This document shows, in pieces, positions 33,483-41,612 of a stretch of DNA of 64,000 nt (positions are counted from its first letter, which is position 1; each line of letters starts with the position of its first letter). The notes below the pieces were generated by a model. That model had not been told where the DNA came from, searched no databases, and was given only the letters and a program-made list of their open reading frames with translations. A program made the translations under genes and the position numbers. Origin of the DNA: Andeanibacterium fulvum (lineage in GTDB: Bacteria; Pseudomonadota; Alphaproteobacteria; Sphingomonadales; Sphingomonadaceae); assembly GCF_037154085.1 (NCBI RefSeq), contig NZ_JBANRM010000002.1, positions 496,001 through 560,000 on the forward strand, written 5' to 3'.

Positions 33483-33937
33483 CTCACGCAAAGGCGCGAA
33501 GGCGCAAAGAAGGTTTTAGGAATTGCGATGATTGTTCACAACGCGCTGGATGCCTTGCTTGAAGGTTTCCTGTCCGAAATTCATCAGTAGGCCGAGCGGC
33601 AAATCCATCAGGCGCAGATAGGTAAGTAGCTGCTTGGGATAGAGAGGGCTGTCGCGCTCCGTGGATTTCAGTTCTATCACGAGGCGTTGTTCGACCAGCA
33701 GGTCGATCCTGAAAGCGTTGTCGATGACGACGCCTTTGTAGCTTATCGGAACCGGAACCTGCCGCATAACCGCCAGTCCCCGTTCGGAGAGCGAAGCCGC
33801 AAGCAGGACTTCATAGACCGATTCAAGCAGGCCGGGACCAAGCTCCTTATGCAGCTTGAACCCGCAATCGACCGCTTCTTTCGCAAGTGCCTCTATGCCC
33901 ACCTGGTCTTCTTAGCGCCTTCGCGCCTTTGCGTGAG
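33483..33937. mobile_element. 455-bp inverted-repeat element carrying a GxxExxY gene
   Basis: A 30-bp sequence at 33483-33512 (beginning CTCACGCAAAGGCGCGAAGG) recurs as its reverse complement at 33908-33937 with 29 of 30 bases matching. The repeats enclose one gene with almost nothing to spare: 3 bp between the left repeat and the stop codon, and 5 bp between the right repeat and the start codon. No target duplication is evident. This compact layout looks like a mobile or domesticated gene cassette; mobility is inferred, not shown. Confidence 0.65.
33516..33902 (-). CDS. GxxExxY-family protein with PD-(D/E)XK nuclease residues
   Basis: The 128-residue protein contains the signature GLLESVY (Gly24, Glu27, Tyr30) of the GxxExxY family. 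It also has residues arranged as in RecB-like nucleases: Glu27, Asp67 in FRIDLLV, Glu77 and Lys79 in VIELKS, and Gln91 with Tyr95 in PKQLLTYL, matching the E-D-ExK-QxxxY pattern. The function of the family is not established. The start is a GTG, and an in-frame TAA lies four codons upstream. AAGAAG, the inner end of the right repeat, is placed as its ribosome site. It lies between the O-demethylase terminator and a hydrolase gene and seems unrelated to the catabolic genes. Confidence 0.85.
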   Translation of the reverse strand: MGIEALAKEAVDCGFKLHKELGPGLLESVYEVLLAASLSERGLAVMRQVPVPISYKGVVIDNAFRIDLLVEQRLVIELKSTERDSPLYPKQLLTYLRLMDLPLGLLMNFGQETFKQGIQRVVNNHRNS

Positions 33938-33977
33938 GCAGAAAAGATCCCGGACGGACGGAATGCGGCCATCCAAA

Positions 33978-34010
33978 CGAAAAAGGCCCGCCACCTTGCG
34001 GTAGCGGGCC
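33978..34010 (-). terminator. Terminator after the O-demethylase gene
   Basis: On the minus strand the stem GGCCCGCTACC / GGTGGCGGGCC (34000-34010 and 33985-33995, one mismatch) with loop GCAA is followed by TTTTTCG. Outer CAAACGAA / TTCGTTTG flanks extend the fold. It lies 30 bp beyond the stop of the leftward gene. Confidence 0.9.
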
Positions 34011-34039
34011 CTTGTTCGTTTGGCTTGAAGCCGCGACGC

Positions 34040-35446
34040 TTAGAGCGCCTTGCGGCCCGAGCGCCAGCCAGCCTGGTAGGTGTCGCCAGCCATCTGGCTG
34101 TACGGCACCGGCGAGACGATGGCGCGGACGTTGAGCTGCTTGTGCGGCTCGACGGTGGTCTTCTTGGTGCCGCCGTTTTCTTCGCCCCACACAACGTGCA
34201 GTTCGGTGCCCAGCGGGATTTCGTGGTCGACGGTCGCCAGCGACAGAGCCTTCTTTTCGTTGAAGGAGTAGCCGGTGAACAGCGAGAGACCGACGTTGCG
34301 GCCGTCAGCGTCGACAACGGCGTCGTAGTTGCTGTTGGCATAGTTGGCGAGCGGAAGGTCGAAGAACTTGTACTGTTCACCTTCGGGTTCGAACAGCGAG
34401 GAGACGATCTTCTGGATGTCTTCCTTGTTCCATTCGAGGGTGACCTTCTTGCGCTGGACCGACGGGTCGATCTTTTCGAGCGCTTCGCGGCCGATGAAGT
34501 CATGGTCGAACTTCACGAACGGACCGTAGCCCAGTTCCCACGGATTCAGGTAGTAGTCTTCGATGGTCTTGCCGACGAAGGAACCGCCGATAGCGCCGGT
34601 GGCTTCGTAGCTGTCGGCACCGAGCCACTCGCGGTAATCCTTGAGTTCGTCGCCGGTGTAGATCGGAGGCAGCGGGCTCGGGATCCAGCCCGATTCCAGC
34701 GTGTTCGACGGATAGGCGCGCGAACCGACGGCGATCAGGCCGAATTCTTCACCAGCCTTGAGGATTTCGTCGCGGATGTAGTCCTGCTCTTCATACGGAC
34801 CCCAGATTTCGAGACCCGGCGAACCGGCCATGCCGTGACGCAGCGTGCGGACGGTCTTGTTGCCGATCTTCATTTCACTCATGTTGAAGAACTTGAGCTT
34901 CTCGAGCGAACCGCCGTTCAGCTTCTCGATCACGTTCCAGGCCTGCGGGCCCTGGATCTGGAAGCGCCAGGAGATACGGTTCACGGGCTTGCCCATCGGG
35001 CGGCTCGGCGAACGCGGATCGTTGATGATGTCGACGTTGTAGTTGCCCTTCTGGGCCTGGAACATCAGCCAGTTGGCAGCCGGAGCGCGGCCGACATAAA
35101 CGAATTCGTCTTCTTCGAGCCAGAAGATGATGCCGTCGCCGATGACGTGGCCGGCCGGGGTGGTCGGAACGTACTGCTTGGCCTTGTTCTTTTCCCAGCC
35201 CTTGGGCGAGTTCACCATGGTGTCCGACAGCAGCTTCAGCGCGTCGGGACCCTTGATGTAGAGGTCGAACATGTGGTGCGACTGGTCGAACAGCACGGCG
35301 CTGTGCTGCCACGCCCACTGTTCCGAACGCCAGTTCGAGAATTCGGGAGCGACGACCGGGTACACATAGGCACCGATCTGGGAGTTGCGGAGCGTGGCGA
35401 CGATGTCGCTGCTGCCCTGCACGATTTCTTGGAGGTTCTTTGCCAT
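34040..35446 (-). CDS. ligM: LigM-type tetrahydrofolate-dependent aromatic O-demethylase
   Basis: LigM moves the methyl group of vanillate or 3-O-methylgallate to tetrahydrofolate, giving protocatechuate or gallate and 5-methyl-THF; DesA does the same for syringate. The 468-residue protein has the GcvT-like fold and segments I recall from LigM: LRNSQIGAYVYPVVAPEFSN, VIGDGIIFWLEEDEFVYVGR, RTLRHGMAGSPGLEIWGP and GSRAYPSNTLESGWIPSPLP. Length fits (LigM about 470). Vanillate versus syringate preference cannot be set by eye. The start at 35446 has AGAGGAAA upstream. Codon use is strongly biased to frequent codons, hinting at high expression. An operator-like palindrome lies 44 bp upstream, shared with a divergent VOC gene. 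Confidence 0.85.
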   Translation of the reverse strand: MAKNLQEIVQGSSDIVATLRNSQIGAYVYPVVAPEFSNWRSEQWAWQHSAVLFDQSHHMFDLYIKGPDALKLLSDTMVNSPKGWEKNKAKQYVPTTPAGHVIGDGIIFWLEEDEFVYVGRAPAANWLMFQAQKGNYNVDIINDPRSPSRPMGKPVNRISWRFQIQGPQAWNVIEKLNGGSLEKLKFFNMSEMKIGNKTVRTLRHGMAGSPGLEIWGPYEEQDYIRDEILKAGEEFGLIAVGSRAYPSNTLESGWIPSPLPPIYTGDELKDYREWLGADSYEATGAIGGSFVGKTIEDYYLNPWELGYGPFVKFDHDFIGREALEKIDPSVQRKKVTLEWNKEDIQKIVSSLFEPEGEQYKFFDLPLANYANSNYDAVVDADGRNVGLSLFTGYSFNEKKALSLATVDHEIPLGTELHVVWGEENGGTKKTTVEPHKQLNVRAIVSPVPYSQMAGDTYQAGWRSGRKAL

Positions 35447-35489
35447 GCTGATTTTCCTCTCACTCATGAAAGAATCATATATGCGAAAT

Positions 35490-35508
35490 TTGTATGCGGC
35501 ACATACAA
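35490..35508. promoter_or_regulatory. 19-bp operator-like palindrome between ligM and the VOC gene
   Basis: TTGTATG-CGGCA-CATACAA is a perfect inverted repeat with 7-bp arms. Sites of the same architecture occur at 48012-48030 and 52745-52763, both also in promoter regions of this island. Confidence 0.65.
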
Positions 35509-35563
35509 TATTGGGCTATGGCTGCAAGCGAAAAGAGCCCGAAATGCACAGGAGATGGACCAT

Positions 35564-35965
35564 ATGAACGTCGAGGCGCTGGACCACGTGAACATCATCA
35601 CCGACAGGCTGGATGAAACCGCGGAATTCTACGCAAAACTGCTTGGCCTGGAACGCCGCGACGCGCCCCCTCCGCTCACTCCCGAAACTGCAACATGGAT
35701 GTTCGATTCGGAGAACCGGGCGATCATCCACATCAATTCCACCGACTGCTATCGCGCCTATGATCGCGAAGTGAAGCCGGGCGAACTCACTGGCGCGCTG
35801 CACCATGTTGCGCTCAAGTGCAACGGCTATGACGAAGTGCTGGGCCGCATCAAGGCAATGGGCGCGGACTATCAGGAGAACCTGGTTTCCGCGATCAACC
35901 TGCGCCAGATTTTCACGCCCGATCCGAATAACGTGCTGCTGGAACTCAACTTTTTCGCCGATTGA
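35564..35965 (+). CDS. VOC-superfamily (glyoxalase/dioxygenase-like) protein
   Basis: The 133-residue protein is a single vicinal-oxygen-chelate domain: EALDHVNIITDRLDETAEFY at the start, HHVALKCNGYDEVL near residue 84 and NNVLLELNFF at the end, providing two His and a Glu as metal ligands. VOC proteins include glyoxalase I, ring-cleavage dioxygenases and epimerases; size suggests the glyoxalase-like type. AGGAG ends nine bases before the ATG. Divergence from the O-demethylase gene across a shared palindrome suggests co-regulation and a role in the same pathway. Confidence 0.8.
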   Translation: MNVEALDHVNIITDRLDETAEFYAKLLGLERRDAPPPLTPETATWMFDSENRAIIHINSTDCYRAYDREVKPGELTGALHHVALKCNGYDEVLGRIKAMGADYQENLVSAINLRQIFTPDPNNVLLELNFFAD

Positions 35966-35966
35966 G

Positions 35967-36109
35967 AAAGATCCTCCCTGTCCCGCATTGCGGGATGGGG
36001 AGGTGGCAATCGCGCAGCGATTGACGGAGGGGTAACCTCGCTACCCCTCCACCACGACACCTGCGGTGTCGCGGTCCCCCTCCCCATCGCTTCGCGACAG
36101 GGAGGAGCT
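35967..36109. repeat. 143-bp three-hairpin interspersed repeat, copy 2
   Basis: It begins AAAGATCCTCCCTGTC and ends GACAGGGAGGAGCT like copy 1, but the interior blocks run in the opposite order (GGAGGTGGC, GACGGAGGGGT, ACCCCTCCACCAC, GGTCCCCCTCCCC). It fills the gap between two convergent genes, starting 1 bp after one stop and ending 7 bp before the other, so it may serve as a bidirectional terminator. Confidence 0.85.
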
Positions 36110-36116
36110 TTTCCCC

Positions 36117-37016
36117 TTAAGCCGGTACCCCGCCCGCCGTCGTCGTGCGGTACATCTCGCGGCGGAAGCCGTCATAGTCGTTGGGGCCCAGATGCATGGT
36201 GCTGCGGTTGTCCCACATGGCCACCATGCCGGGCTGCCAGCGCAGGCGGCAGGTGAAGGCATGCTGCACTGTATGCTGCACAAGAAATTCGATGATCGGG
36301 TGCGCCTCATGCGTGGTCATACCCTCGATCCCCACGGCGTAGGTATCGCAGATGAAGAGGGATTCCTCGCCCGTTTCGGGATGCGTACGCACCAGCGGGT
36401 GGAAGCTGCCCTTCAGCCCCTGTTCCTGCTTGCCCGCATCGCCGAAACCGATCGCCTCGCCGCGCAGTTTGGCCTGCGTGGCGAAGTTGTTTGCTGCGCT
36501 CATATGCACGCGAAGGCCGCGCAGCATATCCTGATAGGTCTTGGACAGATGGCGGAAGGCCAGCGCGCAATTGGTCCAGCAGGTGTCGCCGCCATAGGGC
36601 GGGCCTTCCACCTGCCGCAGCGTGGTGATGCTGGGCGGTTCGGGCAGGAAGGGGCTGTCCGTATGCCAGCCGCCGCCGAACAGCGAGGGAGTGACCTCGT
36701 CCGCTTCCTTGATGATCGGGTGCACGTCGCGATGCTCGGGCACGCCCTGCGTATAGGCATCCACCGCGAAGGGGCCGAGGCGCGATGCGAAATGCTCGTG
36801 CTCGGCATGGGAAAGGCGCTGATCGCGCAGGTAGATCATCTTGTGCCGGTAGAGCGCCTGCTTGAGTTCCTCGATTCCCTCGTCCGACAGGTCCGGCAGG
36901 CGCACGCCCACCACTTCCGCGCCCATGGCGGCCGCCAGCGGCGCGACGGTGAAGTTCTTGTATTCACGCGGATGATTATCGAAATCGCCGCACGGCGTAA
37001 CGCGCACTTCCCACAT
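36117..37016 (-). CDS. TauD/TfdA-family Fe(II)/2-oxoglutarate dioxygenase
   Basis: The 299-residue protein carries the facial triad of this family: His and Asp in GGGWHTDSPF near residue 117 and a distal His in NRSTMHLGPNDYDG near 274, with the 2-oxoglutarate Arg in RREMYRTT. Family members hydroxylate taurine, 2,4-D and other small acids, so here it may hydroxylate or cleave an aromatic ether. The start is 4 bp after the MFS stop, indicating coupled expression and perhaps the same substrate. Confidence 0.87.
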   Translation of the reverse strand: MWEVRVTPCGDFDNHPREYKNFTVAPLAAAMGAEVVGVRLPDLSDEGIEELKQALYRHKMIYLRDQRLSHAEHEHFASRLGPFAVDAYTQGVPEHRDVHPIIKEADEVTPSLFGGGWHTDSPFLPEPPSITTLRQVEGPPYGGDTCWTNCALAFRHLSKTYQDMLRGLRVHMSAANNFATQAKLRGEAIGFGDAGKQEQGLKGSFHPLVRTHPETGEESLFICDTYAVGIEGMTTHEAHPIIEFLVQHTVQHAFTCRLRWQPGMVAMWDNRSTMHLGPNDYDGFRREMYRTTTAGGVPA

Positions 37017-37020
37017 CGGA

Positions 37021-38268
37021 TCAGCTCTCCATTGCCGCGACCTTGCGGGGCGCGGTTTCTTTCAGGAACAGTGCAACAAGCGCGGCTGCCAGTGCAAGGC
37101 CGATGCAGGTTACAAACACTGCCGCCAGCCCGAATGCGTCGGCCAGCGGCCCCACGAGCAGCGGCGCCACCACTCCGCCCAGCAGCTCCGCCGTGCCCAT
37201 GGAAAGGCCCACGGCCGTGGTCGCCAGCGCCGGGCTGACGCTCTCGGTCGGCACGGCCGCGCAATAGAGCGGGGCGATGCCCAGCGGCAGCCAGCCGAGC
37301 AGCACGGCCAGTGCCAGCATCACCGGGTCTGCCGGCAGCAGCAGCAGCGCGGCAGGGCCCAGCGTGCCCGCCAGCGCGCCCCACAGCAGCACCGGCTTGC
37401 GCCCGATCCTGTCCGACAGCAGCGGCAGGGCGATCCCGCCGATCAGCCCGGCCCAGCCGCCCATGCCGACGATCCAGCCCGCCGTGGTCGGCTCCAGCCC
37501 CTTGGCCTTGGTGAGGAACAGGGTCAGGTAAGTGCTCTGCAGCACCAGCCATGCCGTGATAAGGCCCGCGATGGCGAGCGAGGCGCGCATGTTGCGGTTC
37601 TTCAGCAGAACGCCGAAAGCCGCGAAGCTCGATCCCTGATGCTCGGCCGGCCGGGCCGCCTGCGGCGGATCGCGCCGGATCAGAAACAGCATCATGGCCG
37701 CCACGGCAAGGCCGGGCAGGATGGAAAGGAACATGGCGGTGCGCCAGCCATGGGTCGCGCCCAGCTGGGTCGCCACGATGGGGCCGATGAAGCCGGCAAT
37801 GCCGAAGGCGCCGACCATCTGCATGAAGCCCATGTTCAGGCCGCGCCGTTCCGGGCTGCTGGTCTGGAGGATCAGCGTCTGGCTGATCGGCACGATCGGC
37901 CCTTCCGCTGCGCCCAGCGTGAAGCGGGCCAGCAGCAGCACCAGGAAAGTGGTGGCGAGCCCGCTGACGCCCGACAGCAGCGAGAACAGCAGAGTGCAGA
38001 TGATCAGCACGGTGCGGCGCTTGCCGGTGCGGTCCGCGATCTGGCTGCCGAAGAAGGAACTGAGCGCGATGGCCAGCGACAGGGCGCTGGCAGTCCAGCC
38101 GACCTGCGTGTTGTTCAGCCCCAGATCGTCCACGATGAAGGGGGCGAGGAAGGCCACGGTCTGCCGGTCGAACCCGACGACGCCATTGGCCAGGGTCAGC
38201 ACGATCAGCAGGCCGAATTCATACGACCGGTTACGCGCGGGCACGGGGCCCGCTTCGATACTCGCCAT
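37021..38268 (-). CDS. MFS transporter
   Basis: The 415-residue protein has about 12 hydrophobic helices and the MFS loop motifs SQIADRTGKRRTVLI (motif A, loop 2-3) and LLSDRIGRKPVLLWG (loop 8-9). GFDRQTVAFLAPFI in helix 1 resembles the aromatic acid:H+ symporter group. It probably imports an aromatic acid. The start at 38268 has GGGGGAGAG upstream and the TauD-like gene follows immediately. Confidence 0.87.
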   Translation of the reverse strand: MASIEAGPVPARNRSYEFGLLIVLTLANGVVGFDRQTVAFLAPFIVDDLGLNNTQVGWTASALSLAIALSSFFGSQIADRTGKRRTVLIICTLLFSLLSGVSGLATTFLVLLLARFTLGAAEGPIVPISQTLILQTSSPERRGLNMGFMQMVGAFGIAGFIGPIVATQLGATHGWRTAMFLSILPGLAVAAMMLFLIRRDPPQAARPAEHQGSSFAAFGVLLKNRNMRASLAIAGLITAWLVLQSTYLTLFLTKAKGLEPTTAGWIVGMGGWAGLIGGIALPLLSDRIGRKPVLLWGALAGTLGPAALLLLPADPVMLALAVLLGWLPLGIAPLYCAAVPTESVSPALATTAVGLSMGTAELLGGVVAPLLVGPLADAFGLAAVFVTCIGLALAAALVALFLKETAPRKVAAMES

Positions 38269-38345
38269 CAATTCTCTCCCCCAGAACCTTGCCTTGCGCG
38301 CCGGGCGGCTTCGTTTCGAAGTCTCGCCCGGCGCGAAGGATAGTC

Positions 38346-39350
38346 TTACAATTCGATCACGGTTTTGCCGAAGCTCTCCGGCCCCCAGGCATGGGCATAG
38401 GCGTCCCTGGCCTGATCGAAGGCGAAGCTCTTGCCGATCACCGGCTTGATGCCGTTCACGTCCACGGCGGCGTTCAGTGCCTTGGCCATGGCGGCCGAAC
38501 CGACGAAGATGCCGCGCAAGCTGCCGCCGGTCATCATGAGGGCGCGCGGATTGGGCCCGCCTTCGGGCGAAAGCACGCCGATGAAGGCCACTTCGCCCTG
38601 TGTGCGCAGGGCCGACATGGATTGTTCGGCCGTGCCCGCGCCGCCCACTTCGATCACCTTGTCCACGCCGCCGAAAGTGCGGGCGATATGCGCGCCCCAA
38701 TCGGGAGTGTCCTTGTAATTCACGCCATGCGCCGCGCCGAGTTCCTTCAGCCGCGCGAGCTTGGCATCGGAAGAGGACGTGGCGAACACTTCGCAGCCGC
38801 CCGCGCGCGCGATCTGCAGCGCGAGAGTGGAAACGCCGCCGCTGCCCAGCACCAGCACGCGGTCGCCCGGGCGCAGGGCGCGGGGGCCTTCGTAAAGGGC
38901 ATTCCACGCCGTAACGCCCGCGCAGGGCATGCAGGCGGCTTCGGCATAGCTGAGGCTCTCGGCCATCGGCACCACGCCGCTGGCGGGCAGCACGACCAAT
39001 TCGACCAGCATGCCGGGCGAGATGCCGTCACCCAGCGCCGGGCCCATGCGCGGCGGCCCTTCGACCCACAGGGGGAAGAAGCTGGACTGGACCTTGTCGC
39101 CCACTTTCACGCCGGTCACGCCCGCGCCCACGGCAACCACTTCGCCCGCGCCGTCGGACAGGGGCACGGCGGGCTTCTGCAGCACGCCGCCGAAATATTT
39201 GCCCGCCACCACGGCGAAGTCGCGATAATTGATGGACCAGGCCTTGGGCGCCACCACCACTTCGCCCGGGCCGGGCGTGGGATCGGGCAGGGTGTCCTGA
39301 TAGAGCTTGTCGAAACCGTCGGACCCGGCAGGCATCAGCCATGCGCGCAT
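38346..39350 (-). CDS. Zinc-type MDR alcohol dehydrogenase / quinone oxidoreductase
   Basis: The 334-residue protein is a medium-chain dehydrogenase/reductase: GroES-like N-terminal domain (INYRDFAVVAGKYFG, PLSDGAGEVVAVG) and Rossmann domain with VLVLGSGGVSTLALQIA near residue 165. The catalytic zinc cysteine of classical ADHs is replaced by an Asn-Tyr-Arg segment and structural-zinc cysteines are absent, so it belongs with NADPH:quinone/enone reductases. It could reduce an unsaturated ketone from side-chain breakdown. The 78-bp gap to the MFS gene allows cotranscription. Confidence 0.85.
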   Translation of the reverse strand: MRAWLMPAGSDGFDKLYQDTLPDPTPGPGEVVVAPKAWSINYRDFAVVAGKYFGGVLQKPAVPLSDGAGEVVAVGAGVTGVKVGDKVQSSFFPLWVEGPPRMGPALGDGISPGMLVELVVLPASGVVPMAESLSYAEAACMPCAGVTAWNALYEGPRALRPGDRVLVLGSGGVSTLALQIARAGGCEVFATSSSDAKLARLKELGAAHGVNYKDTPDWGAHIARTFGGVDKVIEVGGAGTAEQSMSALRTQGEVAFIGVLSPEGGPNPRALMMTGGSLRGIFVGSAAMAKALNAAVDVNGIKPVIGKSFAFDQARDAYAHAWGPESFGKTVIEL

Positions 39351-39488
39351 TATCGTTCTCCCCAATTCATTCCGTATCGGATTGTTGCAGCGGTTCTAGG
39401 CCATTTCGGAGAATTGGCCAGCCACTGCCGGACTATCGCAGGGCGCCGCCGGCAAGTGTCCTTTCGGGCAGGCCGGCGGCGGAAATAT

Positions 39489-40262
39489 TCAGCGGTCCCC
39501 GCTCCAGGTGCGCAGGCCCGGCGTGGTGCGGTCCTCGCCCGCAAGCGCGGCCTGAACGGCGGGGCGGGCCATCACTGCCTCGCGCCAGGCGACAAGGCGC
39601 GGATAGGTCGCATCCACTTCCATTTCGGGGAACATGCGCGCCACCATCAGCCCGCAATGGGCAAAGAAATTGATGTCGGCGAGGGAATAGCTGTCGCCCG
39701 CCAGCCATTCGGTCTGCTCCAGCTGGCGCTCGATCTTCTCCAGCGCATAGACGATCTTGTCGGTCGCGTTCTGCAGCTCGGCTTCGGAGAAGCCGGAACG
39801 GGCGGCGGCCCATTTCTTGCGCTGATCGGGCAGGGGGATGTGGCTCAGCAATTCCTCGAAAGTGCCCGCATCGATATTGCGCGCGATCACGCCCACCATG
39901 CGGTGCCAGCCATGCATGGAGACATGGTTCATCACATGCTCGTCCACGAACTTGTTCCAGTAGCGCATCCGTGCCGCGCCCACCGGCGTGCGGGGCCGCA
40001 GCGGGCCGCTTTCCGGATTGGCATCGGGGAAGGCGTCTTCCAGATATTCGTTGATCACTGTGGTGTGAGTGATGATCGTCCCGTCATGGTCCAGAACGGG
40101 CACCTGCCCTTCGGGATTGATCGCCACGAACCAGTCGGAATGCTGCTCGAATCGGTGGAGGTCCACATAGTGGCTCTCGTAAGCGAGCCCCTTCTCCTTC
40201 AGGGGGATCATCGACTTGAGCGAATTGGCGACCGGCTCGGCGTGGTAATATTTCAGGGCCAT
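39489..40262 (-). CDS. LigF-like glutathione S-transferase (beta-etherase type)
   Basis: The 257-residue protein has the same length as SYK-6 LigF, which uses glutathione to split beta-aryl ether bonds of lignin dimers. Its N terminus follows the LigF pattern: MALKYYHAEPVANSLKSMIP (Ser near residue 14 as glutathione-activating candidate), FEQHSDWFVAINPEGQVPVL with the cis-Pro, and TVINEYLEDAFPD. The C-terminal helical domain has YSLADINFFAHC. Activity is inferred from likeness; other GSTs of this class have different substrates. It follows the SDR gene by 14 bp. Confidence 0.8.
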   Translation of the reverse strand: MALKYYHAEPVANSLKSMIPLKEKGLAYESHYVDLHRFEQHSDWFVAINPEGQVPVLDHDGTIITHTTVINEYLEDAFPDANPESGPLRPRTPVGAARMRYWNKFVDEHVMNHVSMHGWHRMVGVIARNIDAGTFEELLSHIPLPDQRKKWAAARSGFSEAELQNATDKIVYALEKIERQLEQTEWLAGDSYSLADINFFAHCGLMVARMFPEMEVDATYPRLVAWREAVMARPAVQAALAGEDRTTPGLRTWSGDR

Positions 40263-40276
40263 TGCTGTGTCCTCTC

Positions 40277-41023
40277 TCAGACTTCGATGCTTTCCAGCAC
40301 GCCGCCATCCACGGCCCAGTCCTGGCCGGTCACATGGCTTGCCGCGTCGGACAGGAGGAAGCAGGCCACTTCGGCCAGTTCCTCGGGGCTGCCCATCCGG
40401 CGCTGGGGGACGCGGGCGGCGATCTTGCCGGCCTGTTCGGGCGGGATGCGGTCCAGTGCCTCGGTGCGGATGAAGCCGGGGATGATGCAGTTCGCGCGGA
40501 TATTGTGCGGGGCCATTTCCACCGCGATGGCGCGGGTCAGGCCCAGCACGCCATGCTTGGATGCGACATAGGCCGGGTTCATCGCCATGCCGCGCTTGGA
40601 ACCCATGGAGCCGGTGACGAGGATAGTGCCCTTGCCCGCCTCGATCATGGCGGGCAGCACTTTCTGGATCGCCCAGAACACGCTGACCAAGTTCACCTTG
40701 ATCGTCTGTTCGAACACATCGGGATCGAAGGCCACGGCAGGGGTGAAACCGCCGGTCAGCCCGGCATTGGCGAACAGGCCCTCGATCGGCCCGAAATGGG
40801 CGGCGGCGGCATCCAGCGCGGCTTCCAGTTCTTCCTTCACGCCGACATCGGCGGCAAAGCCGGCCGCATTGCCGCCCAGCGAGGCGACAGCCTCGTCCAG
40901 CATTTCCTTGCGCCGCGCGATCAGCGAAACGCGCGCGCCTCGCTCTGCCAGCATGCGCGCGCTGACCAGGCCAATGCCGCTGGATGCGCCAGTGACGACG
41001 ATATGCATTCCCTTGAAGTGCAT
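40277..41023 (-). CDS. Classical short-chain dehydrogenase/reductase
   Basis: The 248-residue protein has the SDR cofactor motif VVTGASSGIG near residue 10, FANAG in place of NNAG, the catalytic Ser in ILVTGSMGS and Tyr-Lys in YVASKHG near residue 153. ARRKE after the second strand suggests NADP preference. Located between a phosphatase-like gene (4-nt-type overlap with its stop) and a LigF-like GST, it is a candidate for oxidising or reducing a side-chain alcohol of an aromatic dimer. Confidence 0.87.
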   Translation of the reverse strand: MHFKGMHIVVTGASSGIGLVSARMLAERGARVSLIARRKEMLDEAVASLGGNAAGFAADVGVKEELEAALDAAAAHFGPIEGLFANAGLTGGFTPAVAFDPDVFEQTIKVNLVSVFWAIQKVLPAMIEAGKGTILVTGSMGSKRGMAMNPAYVASKHGVLGLTRAIAVEMAPHNIRANCIIPGFIRTEALDRIPPEQAGKIAARVPQRRMGSPEELAEVACFLLSDAASHVTGQDWAVDGGVLESIEV

Positions 41024-41481
41024 CAGGTTTCACTCTCTCCAATGAAGGCCGCCCAGGCGGGGGCGGCGGGGTGGTCGCTCGTCAGCGGCGACCATTGGCG
41101 TTCCATCAGCGCGCGGGCTTCGCCTTCGGCCATGCCGCGCGACAGATTGTAGCGATAGAAGAAGGCGGAAACCCGCCAGTTGGCGATGCAATGGACATGC
41201 ACCGGCGCCTCGACGGCACTCAGCGCATCCACGAAGGCGCGGAAGTGATCCTCGCCCGGCGCATCGAAGGGCACGGGGATGTGAGTGTAGCCGATCCCGG
41301 CGGCGGCGAGCTTCGCGCCCTCATCCGCCAGCGCATCGGGATGATCGTCCAGCGCCAGATTGACGACATGGGCCACCCCGAGTGCGCTCAGCCGGGCGAT
41401 GTCCGCATCCTCGATCCGCCCGGAAGTGGTGACACGGGGGGACAGGCGTTGCCAGCCTCTGATGTCCTCCGGGTCCACCAA
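41023..41481 (-). CDS. Protein tyrosine/dual-specificity phosphatase-like protein
   Basis: The 152-residue protein has the Cys-based phosphatase signature VHCIANWRVSAFF (HCx5R with Cys near residue 98) and DxRP-like early segments (LSALGVAHVVNLALDD). It is of the beta-lactamase-hydrolase-like or DUF442 type. The start is uncertain: a TTG at 41481 or the adjacent GTG. Its stop overlaps the SDR start (TGATG type), so it belongs to the SDR-GST operon although its role there is unclear. Confidence 0.7.
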   Translation of the reverse strand: MVDPEDIRGWQRLSPRVTTSGRIEDADIARLSALGVAHVVNLALDDHPDALADEGAKLAAAGIGYTHIPVPFDAPGEDHFRAFVDALSAVEAPVHVHCIANWRVSAFFYRYNLSRGMAEGEARALMERQWSPLTSDHPAAPAWAAFIGESET

Positions 41482-41491
41482 TTCCCAACCT

Positions 41492-41584
41492 CCGTTCGTC
41501 CTGAGCTTGTCGAAGGGCGGCTCTTCTTTCTTCCGGGCCGGACGAGAAGGAAAAGCGGAGCTTCGACAGGCTCAGCCTGGACGG
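41492..41584. repeat. Imperfect inverted repeat (CCTGAGCTTGTCGAAGG type)
   Basis: TTCGTCCTGAGCTTGTCGAA at 41495-41514 and CTTCGACAGGCTCAGCCTGG at 41561-41580 are near reverse complements. The same family forms a perfect 30-bp inverted pair at 49911-50013. It lies upstream of the phosphatase-like gene. Confidence 0.8.
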
Positions 41585-41612
41585 GTCTTTGCCAGACCCG
41601 CCCGATTATCTG

